A stretch of 64,000 nucleotides of DNA, taken from Flavobacteriales bacterium UBA7612. Lineage in GTDB: Bacteria; Bacteroidota; Bacteroidia; Flavobacteriales; Weeksellaceae. The notes under the pieces are model-generated. The model was given only the letters and a program-made list of their open reading frames with translations, was not told where the DNA came from and ran no database searches. The stretch is taken from NCBI GenBank assembly GCA_002484335.1, contig DLJQ01000012.1, positions 40,282-104,281 on the forward strand. Direction: 5' to 3'. The first letter of the stretch is position 1. Every line of letters starts with the position of its first letter. Of this stretch, positions 27,778 through 36,190 are shown one piece after another. Made by a program: the position numbers and the translations under genes.

Positions 27778-28367
27778 TGGATAGAAAAAAGTTTATTAAA
27801 AACTCTGCTATGGGTTTAGCTTTTATACCTTTTGTAAAATTGAATGCTATGTTGAATTTAGATGTAAAACATGAAGAATTTTTTTTTAAAGATGATGGTA
27901 TAATTCCAAATAGTAAATATCCTCTTTTGGTGTATAAAAATGCTTTTTCGGAAAGAGGTACAACAGGTGCTGACTGGCTAGAAAAGAAATTCAAAGCAAA
28001 TGATTGGTACAATTCGTGGCGATGGGGTATTTATCCTTTTCATCATTACCATAGTATTACGCACGAAGTATTGGGTTGTTTCCAAGGTAATGCAGAAGTA
28101 CATATGGGTGGCCCTAATGGTAAGAAAATGAAAATAGAAGCTGGTGACATTCTTATTATTCCTGCAGGAGTTGGACACAAATGTATTTCACATTCTAATG
28201 ATTTTACTGTAGTTGGTGCTTATCCTAATGGAATGACTTGGGATTTAATAAAAGAAGAAAAAAATAAACATGAGCAAGCTGTAAAAAATATTGCTCAGGT
28301 TCCTTTCCCCCCAGAAGACCCATTACTTGGTAATGGAGGATTAATGAAACAATGGAAAACAAAATAA
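27777..28367 (+). CDS. Cupin-domain protein with export-type leader
   Basis: 196 residues. MDRKKFIKNSAMGLAFIPF is a Tat-like leader in which the second Arg is replaced by Lys (RK), so Tat or Sec export is uncertain. The single cupin barrel shows HHYHSITHEVLG with several His, EAGDILIIPAGVGH and a final His, a plausible metal site. Overall it resembles small cupins annotated as uncharacterised. It begins within the stop of the esterase gene. Confidence 0.78.
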   Translation: MDRKKFIKNSAMGLAFIPFVKLNAMLNLDVKHEEFFFKDDGIIPNSKYPLLVYKNAFSERGTTGADWLEKKFKANDWYNSWRWGIYPFHHYHSITHEVLGCFQGNAEVHMGGPNGKKMKIEAGDILIIPAGVGHKCISHSNDFTVVGAYPNGMTWDLIKEEKNKHEQAVKNIAQVPFPPEDPLLGNGGLMKQWKTK

Positions 28368-28369
28368 TT

Positions 28370-29035
28370 ATGAAAAAGTGGATTTTAAAAACAGTTTTAT
28401 TCTGTCTATTTTGCTCTATAACAGCATGTGGACAAAATAAATCAAATAAAGAATCGGATAATTCGATTCCAACAAAAGAAACAATCGGAATTATAGGTGC
28501 CGGAAATGTGGGAAGTACATTGGGAGAAAAATGGGCAAAGGCTGGATATAAAGTTTTATTTAGTAGTTTGAATCTTGAAGAATCTAAAAAGCTAGCTGAA
28601 AAAACTGGTCATCAATCAGAAGGAGTTTCAGTTGAAGATGCTGCAAAAAGAGGAAATATAATTGTACTTGCTGTTCCTTTTAAAGCAGAAGCATCACTTA
28701 GTAAACAAATTGGAACATTGATTGAAGGTAAAATTTTATTAGACTGTGACAATGCCTACCCTGGTCGAGATGGTGATATAGCAAATGAAGCGAAAGCTAT
28801 CGGTGTTGCTTATTACTCTTTTCAACATTATTTTCCTAATGTAAAAATGATTCGTGCATTTAGTTCTTCAGCTATTGTTAATATTAGAAATGCTAATAAA
28901 AATAATCCTATAACAGTTCCTTATGCACTATCTGATAATTCTATAAAAAACATTGCAGAAGAACTGATAATTGCTACTGATGGAATTCCTAGATATATCG
29001 GTGATATTAAAAACAGTAAGTCTTTGGATTATTAA
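28370..29035 (+). CDS. NADP-binding F420-reductase-like protein with lipoprotein leader
   Basis: 221 residues from the ATG at 28370, chosen because it begins a proper leader (MKKWILKTVLFCL) with lipobox SITAC; an upstream ATG at 28352 inside the cupin gene would spoil it. The mature part has a Rossmann loop IIGAGNVGSTLGEKW, like NADPH-dependent F420 reductases and ProC relatives. A nucleotide-binding protein with a lipid anchor outside the cytoplasm is odd. It follows the cupin stop by two bases. Confidence 0.78.
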   Translation: MKKWILKTVLFCLFCSITACGQNKSNKESDNSIPTKETIGIIGAGNVGSTLGEKWAKAGYKVLFSSLNLEESKKLAEKTGHQSEGVSVEDAAKRGNIIVLAVPFKAEASLSKQIGTLIEGKILLDCDNAYPGRDGDIANEAKAIGVAYYSFQHYFPNVKMIRAFSSSAIVNIRNANKNNPITVPYALSDNSIKNIAEELIIATDGIPRYIGDIKNSKSLDY

Positions 29036-29050
29036 AAATTTTTATAAAAA

Positions 29051-29440
29051 ATGAAAAACTTTAAAACCACATTTTTCTTTCTAAGATTACCTATCGCTAT
29101 ATCTCTTGCTGGTCATGGATTAGTAAGGCTACCAAAATTAGAGGGGTTTAGCGCTTGGATGGTAAAACAAATGGAACCTTCCATATTACCTACATCTTTA
29201 ATCATTCCTTTTAGTTATATTCTTCCTATTGCTGAGGCTATTATTGGTTTATTATTAATAGGTTTTAAAATAAATTATAGTCTCTATGCTGGTTTAATAT
29301 TAATGAGTATCCTAATTTTTGGAAGTTGTTCTATCGAAAATTGGGGAGCTATTGAAGCTCAATTATTACATAGCTTTTACCTTTTTGGGTTGTTATGGTT
29401 TAAAGAAAAAGAGGAATTAATTCCTTCAAAAACTAATTAA
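29051..29440 (+). CDS. DoxX-like membrane protein
   Basis: 129 residues with four hydrophobic helices, as in DoxX/DoxD proteins. The first helix has the family feature AISLAGHGLVRLPKL, the second FSYILPIAEAIIGLLLIG. DoxX proteins are associated with quinone or thiol redox in membranes, but function is known for few. It lies 15 bases after the F420-reductase-like gene in the operon. Confidence 0.75.
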   Translation: MKNFKTTFFFLRLPIAISLAGHGLVRLPKLEGFSAWMVKQMEPSILPTSLIIPFSYILPIAEAIIGLLLIGFKINYSLYAGLILMSILIFGSCSIENWGAIEAQLLHSFYLFGLLWFKEKEELIPSKTN

Positions 29441-29452
29441 AAAAAATGAAAA

Positions 29453-29959
29453 ATGAAAAAAATATTCATCTTAAATTTTTTAATCTTATTAATCTCAAGT
29501 CATATGAATGCACAAGTTATAAAAGGCACTCTTTGGAATGCTAAAAAAGTAGAAAATACTTATGTTATAAGTATAAATGATAAAGCAAGTATTATTGATG
29601 CATTAACTGATTTTGTAAAAAATCAGAATATAAAATCTGGACAGATTACAGGAATTGGAGCGACCAATAATGCTACTCTAAGATTTTTTGATCCAGTGAC
29701 AAAAAAATATGTAGATAAAACTTTTAAAGAGCAAATGGAGATTGCTAATTTATCTGGTAATATTTCTGAAAACAATGGTTCTCCTCTACTCCATTTACAT
29801 ATAACATTAGGAAGAAATGATTACACAGCTTTAGCAGGTCACTTATTGGATGCAAATATTCGTGGTGCTGGAGAAATATACATTTATCCATTAGACAGTA
29901 AAATAATAAAAACAAAAAATGAAAACATAGGTCTTAATATCTATGATTTTGAAAAATAA
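29453..29959 (+). CDS. PPC/DUF296 domain protein, exported
   Basis: 168 residues with a Sec signal peptide (cleavage near NAQ). The PPC domain is recognised from GQITGIGATNNATL and LHLHITLGRNDYTALAGHL, the His-rich strand that binds metal in bacterial relatives. The domain occurs in DNA-binding AT-hook proteins of plants and as a stand-alone trimer in bacteria, where the role is unknown. Export is unusual for this domain but matches the other envelope proteins in this operon. Confidence 0.78.
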   Translation: MKKIFILNFLILLISSHMNAQVIKGTLWNAKKVENTYVISINDKASIIDALTDFVKNQNIKSGQITGIGATNNATLRFFDPVTKKYVDKTFKEQMEIANLSGNISENNGSPLLHLHITLGRNDYTALAGHLLDANIRGAGEIYIYPLDSKIIKTKNENIGLNIYDFEK

Positions 29960-29980
29960 TTTATATAACACAATAAAAAA

Positions 29981-30832
29981 ATGACAACAGATTTTTTACC
30001 TGAAATTACAGGATCATTTGCTAATCCTGCATCAGAAAACCCTACAGTTGCTATGGTAGAAGCAGCATATAAACATCATAACTTACATTTTCGTTATTTA
30101 AACTGCGAGGTAACTTCAGAAAATTTGAAGAATGCTGTAGAAGGTGCTAAAGCAATGGGATGGACTGGTTTTAATTGTTCAATTCCTCATAAAGTAGATG
30201 TTATACAATATTTAGATGGATTAGGTGAATCAGCAAAATTAATTGGTGCTGTAAATACTATTGTTAAAAGAGATAACAAATGGATAGGCGAAAATACTGA
30301 TGGAAAAGGCTTCGTTAAAGCGATGAAAGAAGTCATTGATCCAAAAGGGAAAAAAGTAACTTTATTTGGTGCTGGTGGAGCTGCAAGAGCCGTTGCTGTA
30401 GAAATGGCATTAGCTGGTGCGAAAGAAATACTAATTGTAAATAGAAGCGAAGAAAGAGGAAAAGAAGTTGCTGAATTAGTTAATACTAATACCAATGCAA
30501 AATCTTCTTATGTTTCTTGGGTTGACAATTACTCTATTGAAAGTGATTCTGATATTGTAATTAATGCAACAAGTATTGGTCTATTTCCTAATGTTGATGA
30601 TCAATTAAATATAAATTTTGATTCAATTTTACCAGAAATGGTTGTTGCTGATGGAATACATAATCCTCCATTAACTCATTTTTTAAAAACCGCTATCTCA
30701 AAAGGTTGCAAAACTGTAAATGGTTTACAAATGTTAGTTAACCAAGGTGTAATTGGCGTAAAATATTGGACTAATGTTGATGTTGATGCTAAAGTTATGC
30801 ATGATGAATTAAAAAATGTTTTAGGTATATAA
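29981..30832 (+). CDS. Shikimate/quinate dehydrogenase-like protein (atypical AroE)
   Basis: 283 residues. The catalytic Lys (CSIPHK) and Asp (ENTDGKGF) of the AroE family are intact, as are the NADP loop GAGGAARAVAVEMA and the C-terminal GLQMLVNQG. The N-terminal substrate loop, which in AroE and YdiB reads S-x-S-P followed by H/N, is GSFANPASENPTVAMVE here, so the second Ser is Asn. This suggests a changed substrate in a catabolic setting, as for other non-biosynthetic AroE relatives. It is last gene of the first block and is followed by a terminator. Confidence 0.85.
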   Translation: MTTDFLPEITGSFANPASENPTVAMVEAAYKHHNLHFRYLNCEVTSENLKNAVEGAKAMGWTGFNCSIPHKVDVIQYLDGLGESAKLIGAVNTIVKRDNKWIGENTDGKGFVKAMKEVIDPKGKKVTLFGAGGAARAVAVEMALAGAKEILIVNRSEERGKEVAELVNTNTNAKSSYVSWVDNYSIESDSDIVINATSIGLFPNVDDQLNINFDSILPEMVVADGIHNPPLTHFLKTAISKGCKTVNGLQMLVNQGVIGVKYWTNVDVDAKVMHDELKNVLGI

Positions 30833-30835
30833 TTT

Positions 30836-30890
30836 AAAAATAAAGCATTAGTAATAGATTATTTCAATTATTAATGCTTTATTTTTTTTA
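30836..30890 (+). terminator. Terminator dividing the cluster into two blocks
   Basis: A perfect 15-bp stem (30836-30850 with 30872-30886) around a 21-base loop, ending in a T run, four bases after the AroE-like stop. Confidence 0.75.
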
Positions 30891-30940
30891 TTTAAAAGTC
30901 TATCTTAACTGTCTACAAACCACAAAAAATACATTTAAAA

Positions 30941-32005
30941 ATGACTAAAAATAAAATAAATACTGCAATAATTGGATACGGTTTTTCTGGCTCTATTTTT
31001 TTTGCACCTTTTCTACATTTACATGATGGTTTTGAGCTAATTGGTGCTGTAGAAAGAAATACAAAAAAAATCCAAAAAGACTATGATTATGTAAAATCAT
31101 TTGACACTATTGATGAATTATTAAATGATAATACTATAGAATTAGTTGTTGTAAATACTCCAATTGACACACATTATGAGTTAGCGAAAAAAGTATTAGA
31201 AGCTGGTAAAAATGTAATTGTAGAAAAAACATTTACTAATAATGCTGAACAAGCACTAGAATTATTTGAATTAGCAAAATCTAAAAATTTACATTTATTT
31301 GTTTACCAAAATAGACGTTTTGATAGTGATTTTCTGACAACAGAAAAAGTTATTAACTCTGGTAAATTAGGTAAAATTGTAGAAGCAACTATCTCTTATG
31401 ATTTTTACATTCCTAAAACTCGAGGAGATGTACATACTGAACAAGCTCTAAGTGGAGGCGAATTTAATAATAGAGGATCTCATGTTATTGACCAAGCTAT
31501 AAAATTATTTGATGTCCCAGATGCTGTCTTCGCAGATTTTTCAGCCTTTAGACCAAATTCTCCAGTAGAGGATTATTTTGAAGTAATATTAATATATCCA
31601 GATAAAAGAGTTAAAGTTCGTGCAACTGATATTTCTTTAGCCAATCAACATGGATATATTATTCATGGGATAAATGGTAGTTTTCTTAAATCGAGATCAG
31701 ATATACAAGAAGAGCGATTATTAGATGGAGAAAAACCAAAATCAACACCATGGAGCAGTGAAGATAAATCTGAACAAGGAAAGCTGACTTATCTTGAAAA
31801 TGGAGAGAAAGTTGTAGAAACAATTCTTACAGAAGATGGGAATTATTATAATTATTTTGAAGCTGTATTTCAGTCAATCAGAAATAATGCCCCTTCGCCT
31901 GTAACAGGCTGGGATGGTTATAAAACAATGCTTGTTATGGATGCTGCAAGGGAAAGTGCTGCAACTAAAAAAGTAATTAATATTGATAAAAGTAAACTAT
32001 CATGA
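30941..32005 (+). CDS. Gfo/Idh/MocA-family oxidoreductase
   Basis: 354 residues, cytoplasmic. Rossmann start AIIGYGFSGSIFFAPFL, the family EK motif as EKTFTNN near residue 95, and a substrate-domain His in NNRGSHVIDQA. Such enzymes oxidise or reduce sugars, inositols and related polyols with NAD(P). It is first gene of the second block; the gap to the previous terminator is short, and I could not find a consensus -7 element in it. It overlaps the next gene by four bases. Confidence 0.88.
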   Translation: MTKNKINTAIIGYGFSGSIFFAPFLHLHDGFELIGAVERNTKKIQKDYDYVKSFDTIDELLNDNTIELVVVNTPIDTHYELAKKVLEAGKNVIVEKTFTNNAEQALELFELAKSKNLHLFVYQNRRFDSDFLTTEKVINSGKLGKIVEATISYDFYIPKTRGDVHTEQALSGGEFNNRGSHVIDQAIKLFDVPDAVFADFSAFRPNSPVEDYFEVILIYPDKRVKVRATDISLANQHGYIIHGINGSFLKSRSDIQEERLLDGEKPKSTPWSSEDKSEQGKLTYLENGEKVVETILTEDGNYYNYFEAVFQSIRNNAPSPVTGWDGYKTMLVMDAARESAATKKVINIDKSKLS

Positions 32006-32901
32006 TAAAAACTTTAATAAGTTGTCTAATGACTTTTGGACTATTAATGACAACAAATGCACAACAAATAGAATATAATGATGTCCTATTAAATAAAATT
32101 AGAAAAGCGTCAGAATCTGTTCATGGAGATAAAGCAAAAGAAGTTCGTTATACAATTTTTGCTGAAAGCCCTAGAACTTTTAAAGCAACAATAGAAGGCG
32201 GTGATGATAAACCATATATACAGGCTAGAACTGCATACCAATTAGTTTTTCCAAAATCAACAATTATGATTGATTCAGGAATGGACGAAGAAGTGCATAA
32301 CTTTTTTGGGAATGGTACTAAACAACCTTATTTCAAATCAAAAAACGATAGCGTTCAATTAGCATTAAATCAAGCTGAAAAAATAATTATTACACATGAA
32401 CATGGAGATCATGTTGCAGGAGTTTTAAGGTCAAAAAATTACAAAAAAAATGCCCTTAAAACAATCATGACATATCAGCAAATTAATACACTGCTTAATA
32501 AACCGCAAATGCCTCAATTAAAAATTGACTCGACACAAATTAAAGATTTCATAGCTGTAGATTTTTATGATATTCTTCCAATCGCACCTGGAGTAGTTTT
32601 AATTAAAGCACCTGGACACACTCCTGGAGAAATTATGGTTTATACAAAAATGAAAAATGGAAAAGAATACCTTTTTACTGGTGATGTTAGTTGGTCTTAT
32701 GCAGGTATTGAAGAAAAAAAGCAAAAACCAAAAGAACAAATAAAACGTATTGGTGAAGATGAAACTAAAATTCAATACCAATTGGATTGGTTAAATACTC
32801 TTCCAAATAAAGGTATTCAATTAATTGTTAGTCATGATAATATTATACAACCTCAGCTTGTAAAAAAAGGCATTTTAAAAGATAAATTATTAATTAACTA
32901 A
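32002..32901 (+). CDS. Exported metallo-beta-lactamase fold hydrolase
   Basis: 299 residues with a Sec signal peptide (end near NAQ). The zinc-binding HxHxDH motif is THEHGDHVAG, followed by GHTPGE, FTGDVSW and SHDNI with the further metal ligands. Fold members cleave lactams, lactones, thioesters or phosphoesters. With MRJP, dienelactone-type and other hydrolases next to it, a lactone-like substrate is plausible but unproven. It overlaps the Gfo/Idh gene (ATGA). Confidence 0.85.
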   Translation: MIKTLISCLMTFGLLMTTNAQQIEYNDVLLNKIRKASESVHGDKAKEVRYTIFAESPRTFKATIEGGDDKPYIQARTAYQLVFPKSTIMIDSGMDEEVHNFFGNGTKQPYFKSKNDSVQLALNQAEKIIITHEHGDHVAGVLRSKNYKKNALKTIMTYQQINTLLNKPQMPQLKIDSTQIKDFIAVDFYDILPIAPGVVLIKAPGHTPGEIMVYTKMKNGKEYLFTGDVSWSYAGIEEKKQKPKEQIKRIGEDETKIQYQLDWLNTLPNKGIQLIVSHDNIIQPQLVKKGILKDKLLIN

Positions 32902-32913
32902 AAACTTAAAATT

Positions 32914-34026
32914 ATGATTAGAAAACGAATCAAACATTTATGTTTAATTATAATAACTTTATGTACAGGTATGAATAGTTTTGCTCAAAAATATCATAGT
33001 GATAATTTAATTACCGCAGCCTCTTTAGATAAATATAAGGCTATTGGTGTAAGTGTCAATTCTAATAATAGATTATTTGTTTCTTTTCCAAAAGCAAATG
33101 ATGATTATCAATATGGATTAACAGAAATTGTAAATGGAGAACGAGTTCCTTATCCAAACATAGAGTGGAATAAAAAAGGAGATGAAGCAAATCATTTTGT
33201 AAATGTACAAGATTTATTTGTTGATGCGAATGACTTTTTATGGGTTTTAGACTCTAAACCAGCTCCTTCTGCATCAATTTTCGGAAGTACAGAAAAAGAA
33301 ACAGAAGGGCAATTTAAATTATTAAAAATAAATACTAAAACTAACAAGGTTGAACGTATTTATACTTTTGATGATTTAGATAAAAAAACATCTGGGTTAA
33401 ATGATATTCGTGTAGATGTCAAAAAAAACAAAGCTTATTTTTCTGACCCAGGTCAAGCTGCAATTATTGTTCTTGATTTGAATTCTGGAAAAACACGAAA
33501 AGTTTTAGAAAAAACTCAATTCACTTTAGCTGACCCTTCTATCGTTCTTTCTTATGATGGAATTGTGATGAAAGATAAAGATGGAAAACCTTTTTTGTCT
33601 AATGTTAATGGAATTGCATTGACACATGATTTTAAATATTTCTATTTCAAACCTATTAATAAAAATCAATTGTTTAGAATTGAAACTAAATATTTAGTTG
33701 ATGAAAAATTATCTGACAAAGATTTAGAACAAAAAGTTGAAAATATGGGAGATGTTGGAATTACTCATGGTTTAATTGCAGATAAAAAAGGAAATATTTA
33801 TTTAACAACCTCTATAGATTATACAATAAAATATTTAAGTCCAGATGGTAAATTACATACCTTGATTCAGGATTCACGTCTAATTTGGCCTGATTCTCTA
33901 GGAATTGGTACAGATGGATATTTATATTTTTCTTGTGCACAATTACCTAGAGATCCAAAATGGAACGATGGTGAAAACCGAGTAGAATTACCATATAGAA
34001 TATTTAAAGTTAAATTACCTCAATAA
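32914..34026 (+). CDS. MRJP/Yellow family protein, second copy, exported
   Basis: 370 residues, the same length as the paralogue at 20347 and with a Sec leader ending near FAQ. Blade signatures are shared: AIGVSVNSNNRLFVSFP, WVLDSKPAPS, GLNDIRVD, NVNGIALTHD and LIWPDSLGI. Amino-acid divergence between the two is clearly high, so they are not a recent duplication. Periplasmic location is expected. Function in bacteria is not established. Confidence 0.8.
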   Translation: MIRKRIKHLCLIIITLCTGMNSFAQKYHSDNLITAASLDKYKAIGVSVNSNNRLFVSFPKANDDYQYGLTEIVNGERVPYPNIEWNKKGDEANHFVNVQDLFVDANDFLWVLDSKPAPSASIFGSTEKETEGQFKLLKINTKTNKVERIYTFDDLDKKTSGLNDIRVDVKKNKAYFSDPGQAAIIVLDLNSGKTRKVLEKTQFTLADPSIVLSYDGIVMKDKDGKPFLSNVNGIALTHDFKYFYFKPINKNQLFRIETKYLVDEKLSDKDLEQKVENMGDVGITHGLIADKKGNIYLTTSIDYTIKYLSPDGKLHTLIQDSRLIWPDSLGIGTDGYLYFSCAQLPRDPKWNDGENRVELPYRIFKVKLPQ

Positions 34027-34035
34027 AAATTAATC

Positions 34036-34773
34036 ATGAAAAAAATACTAGCAATTTGCTTATTTATAACTACAATTATGCAAGCACAAGAATTAAAAAC
34101 AGTTACATATAAAGATGGTAACCAAAAACTAAACGGTTTAGTTACTTCTAATTCTGAAAAAAATTTACCAGCTGTATTAATTTTACCAGCATGGAAAGGA
34201 ATTGATAATGAAGCAAAACAAGCTGCATTAGACTTACAAAAAAATGGATATAAAGCCTTTATTGCTGATATTTACGGAGAAGGAAATATTCCAAAAGATA
34301 ATACTGAGGCTGCTAAAATAGCAACACAATACAAAAAAGATTATAAAGCTTATCAACATCGTATTAAGCTAGCACTAGAACAATTAAAAAAACAAGGTAT
34401 CAATATTAATAAAATAGCTATTATTGGATACTGTTTTGGGGGTACAGGTGCTTTAGAGTCTGCTAGAGCTGATTTACCAGTTGTGGGAGTTGTTTCTATT
34501 CATGGAGGTTTATTTAAAGATCCCACAAGAACTAACAGTCCTATCAAAACTAAAATTTTAGTTGAAAATCCAGCAGATGATAAAAGTGTAACGAAAGAAG
34601 ATTATGATAATCTTATTAAAGAAATGAATGACAGAAAAGCTGATTGGCAAATTATAACTTACGCTAATTCTGGACATACATTCACAAATCCTGAATCTCC
34701 TGAATACAATAAAATAATGGCAGATAGAGCCTGGAAACATACTCTTTTATTTTTAGAGGAAATATTAAAATAA
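34036..34773 (+). CDS. Dienelactone hydrolase-family protein, exported
   Basis: 245 residues with a Sec leader (hydrophobic 4-15, cleavage near QAQ). The family triad is Cys-Asp-His: nucleophile in GYCFGGTGALE, Asp in NPADDKSV and His in SGHTFTNP. True dienelactone hydrolases open muconolactone-type rings in aromatic degradation; exported relatives are common in Bacteroidota and less well defined. It lies ten bases after MRJP 2. Confidence 0.85.
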   Translation: MKKILAICLFITTIMQAQELKTVTYKDGNQKLNGLVTSNSEKNLPAVLILPAWKGIDNEAKQAALDLQKNGYKAFIADIYGEGNIPKDNTEAAKIATQYKKDYKAYQHRIKLALEQLKKQGININKIAIIGYCFGGTGALESARADLPVVGVVSIHGGLFKDPTRTNSPIKTKILVENPADDKSVTKEDYDNLIKEMNDRKADWQIITYANSGHTFTNPESPEYNKIMADRAWKHTLLFLEEILK

Positions 34774-34778
34774 CACCA

Positions 34779-35783
34779 ATGAAAAAAATTATAAAAATAA
34801 CAGCTTTTGCTCTACTAAGTATTTTTACAACAACAAAAGCACAAACAAATAGACCAGTTTTAGATATCATGTTGACGAATTATGAATATCCTTACGATGT
34901 TCATTATTTAAATTTAAAAAGTCAAAATGATGATCTAAAAATGGCTTATATGGATATTCATCCAGAAAAACCAAATGGTAAAACTATAGCTTTATTACAT
35001 GGTAAAAATTTCAATGGAGCTTATTGGAAAACAACAATTGAAGCATTAACAAAGGAAGGTTATCGTGTTATTGTTCCCGATCAAATAGGATTTGGAAAAT
35101 CATCTAAACCAACAGATTATCAATTTACTTTTCAACAGCTTGCGCAAAACACAAAAGCTATTTTAGATGAACTAAAAATAAATAAGATTTATTTATTAGG
35201 TCATTCTATGGGAGGAATGATTGCTACTCGATTTACACTAATGTATCCTGATACAGTAGAAAAATTAATCTTAGAAAACCCTCTAGGATTAGAAGATTGG
35301 AAATTAGTTGCTCCATATACATCAATTGAAAAAAATTATCAAAACGAATTAAAAGCAGATTACGAAACAACACGTAAATACCAAGCTGGATTCTATTATG
35401 ACAATAAATGGAAACCTGAATATGATGAATGGGTTTACCTTTTAACTGGTTGGACAAAATCTCCAGATTACCCAAAAGTAGCATTAGTTAATGCTAAAAC
35501 ATCTGATATGATATTTACTCAACCTATTATTTATGAATTTGATAAATTAAATGTTCCAACATTGTTAATTATTGGTACTAGAGATCGTACTGCAATAGGA
35601 AAAGTAAATGTAAAAGATCCTGTTGTAGCAGAAAAAATGGGACATTATGAATTGTTAGGTAAAGCTACACAAAAGAAAATAAAAGGTTCTGAGTTAGTTG
35701 AAATAGAAAACACAGGACATCTACCACATATAGAGGTTTTTGAAAAATTTATTACTCCATTAAAAACTTTTTTAAAAAAATAA
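34779..35783 (+). CDS. Alpha/beta hydrolase, exported
   Basis: 334 residues with a Sec leader (end near KAQ). Nucleophile elbow GHSMGGM, acid in GTRDRT and His in NTGHLPHIE complete a Ser-Asp-His triad. The cap region is rich in Tyr and Trp (residues about 190-235). Resemblance is to the broad epoxide hydrolase/haloalkane dehalogenase/esterase group, without a basis for a precise substrate. It is five bases after the dienelactone hydrolase gene. Confidence 0.85.
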   Translation: MKKIIKITAFALLSIFTTTKAQTNRPVLDIMLTNYEYPYDVHYLNLKSQNDDLKMAYMDIHPEKPNGKTIALLHGKNFNGAYWKTTIEALTKEGYRVIVPDQIGFGKSSKPTDYQFTFQQLAQNTKAILDELKINKIYLLGHSMGGMIATRFTLMYPDTVEKLILENPLGLEDWKLVAPYTSIEKNYQNELKADYETTRKYQAGFYYDNKWKPEYDEWVYLLTGWTKSPDYPKVALVNAKTSDMIFTQPIIYEFDKLNVPTLLIIGTRDRTAIGKVNVKDPVVAEKMGHYELLGKATQKKIKGSELVEIENTGHLPHIEVFEKFITPLKTFLKK

Positions 35784-35786
35784 AAT

Positions 35787-36179
35787 ATGAGTAGATTATT
35801 TGCACTTATATATCTATTAACTATAACATTTTGTTCAGCACAGAATAAAAATAACACTTCTAATAATGATAGTATTATGATGACAGTTGTTTTACGTCAT
35901 CAACAAACAAATCCTGTAGAAGCTATTCAAGAGAAAGTAATGAAACAAAAATTCTACGAAAAACTAACAAGCAGTCATGCTAAAATACTAAGTTGGAATG
36001 TTGTAATGGGAATAGGACAAATTCTTACATTAAAATTTAGTGCTCAATATTTAAGAGAAGTAAATAATGTCTTTGAAAAAGGTGCTTGGGGAGGATTCAA
36101 TACAGAATTTTATCCTACTTACGATTTTTTACCTGTCTACCCTCAAATGCTACAAAAAGAAAAAGATTTAAATAAATAA
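35787..36179 (+). CDS. Exported protein of unknown function (130 aa)
   Basis: A short protein with a signal peptide (hydrophobic 4-16, cleavage near CSA-Q). The mature part begins with an Asn/Ser-rich linker, then a compact domain containing VVLRHQQTNP, AKILSWNVVMGIGQI and GAWGGFNTEFYPTYDF. I recognise no family. It is placed three bases after the hydrolase gene and 11 before the transporter, so it is a genuine operon member. It may be a small periplasmic binding or enzyme domain. Confidence 0.65.
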   Translation: MSRLFALIYLLTITFCSAQNKNNTSNNDSIMMTVVLRHQQTNPVEAIQEKVMKQKFYEKLTSSHAKILSWNVVMGIGQILTLKFSAQYLREVNNVFEKGAWGGFNTEFYPTYDFLPVYPQMLQKEKDLNK

Positions 36180-36190
36180 TTAAAAATTAA

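Noticed and set aside
29981..30832. Housekeeping aroE
   Set aside because: The context is a catabolic cluster and the substrate loop is altered, so I did not assign the gene symbol.
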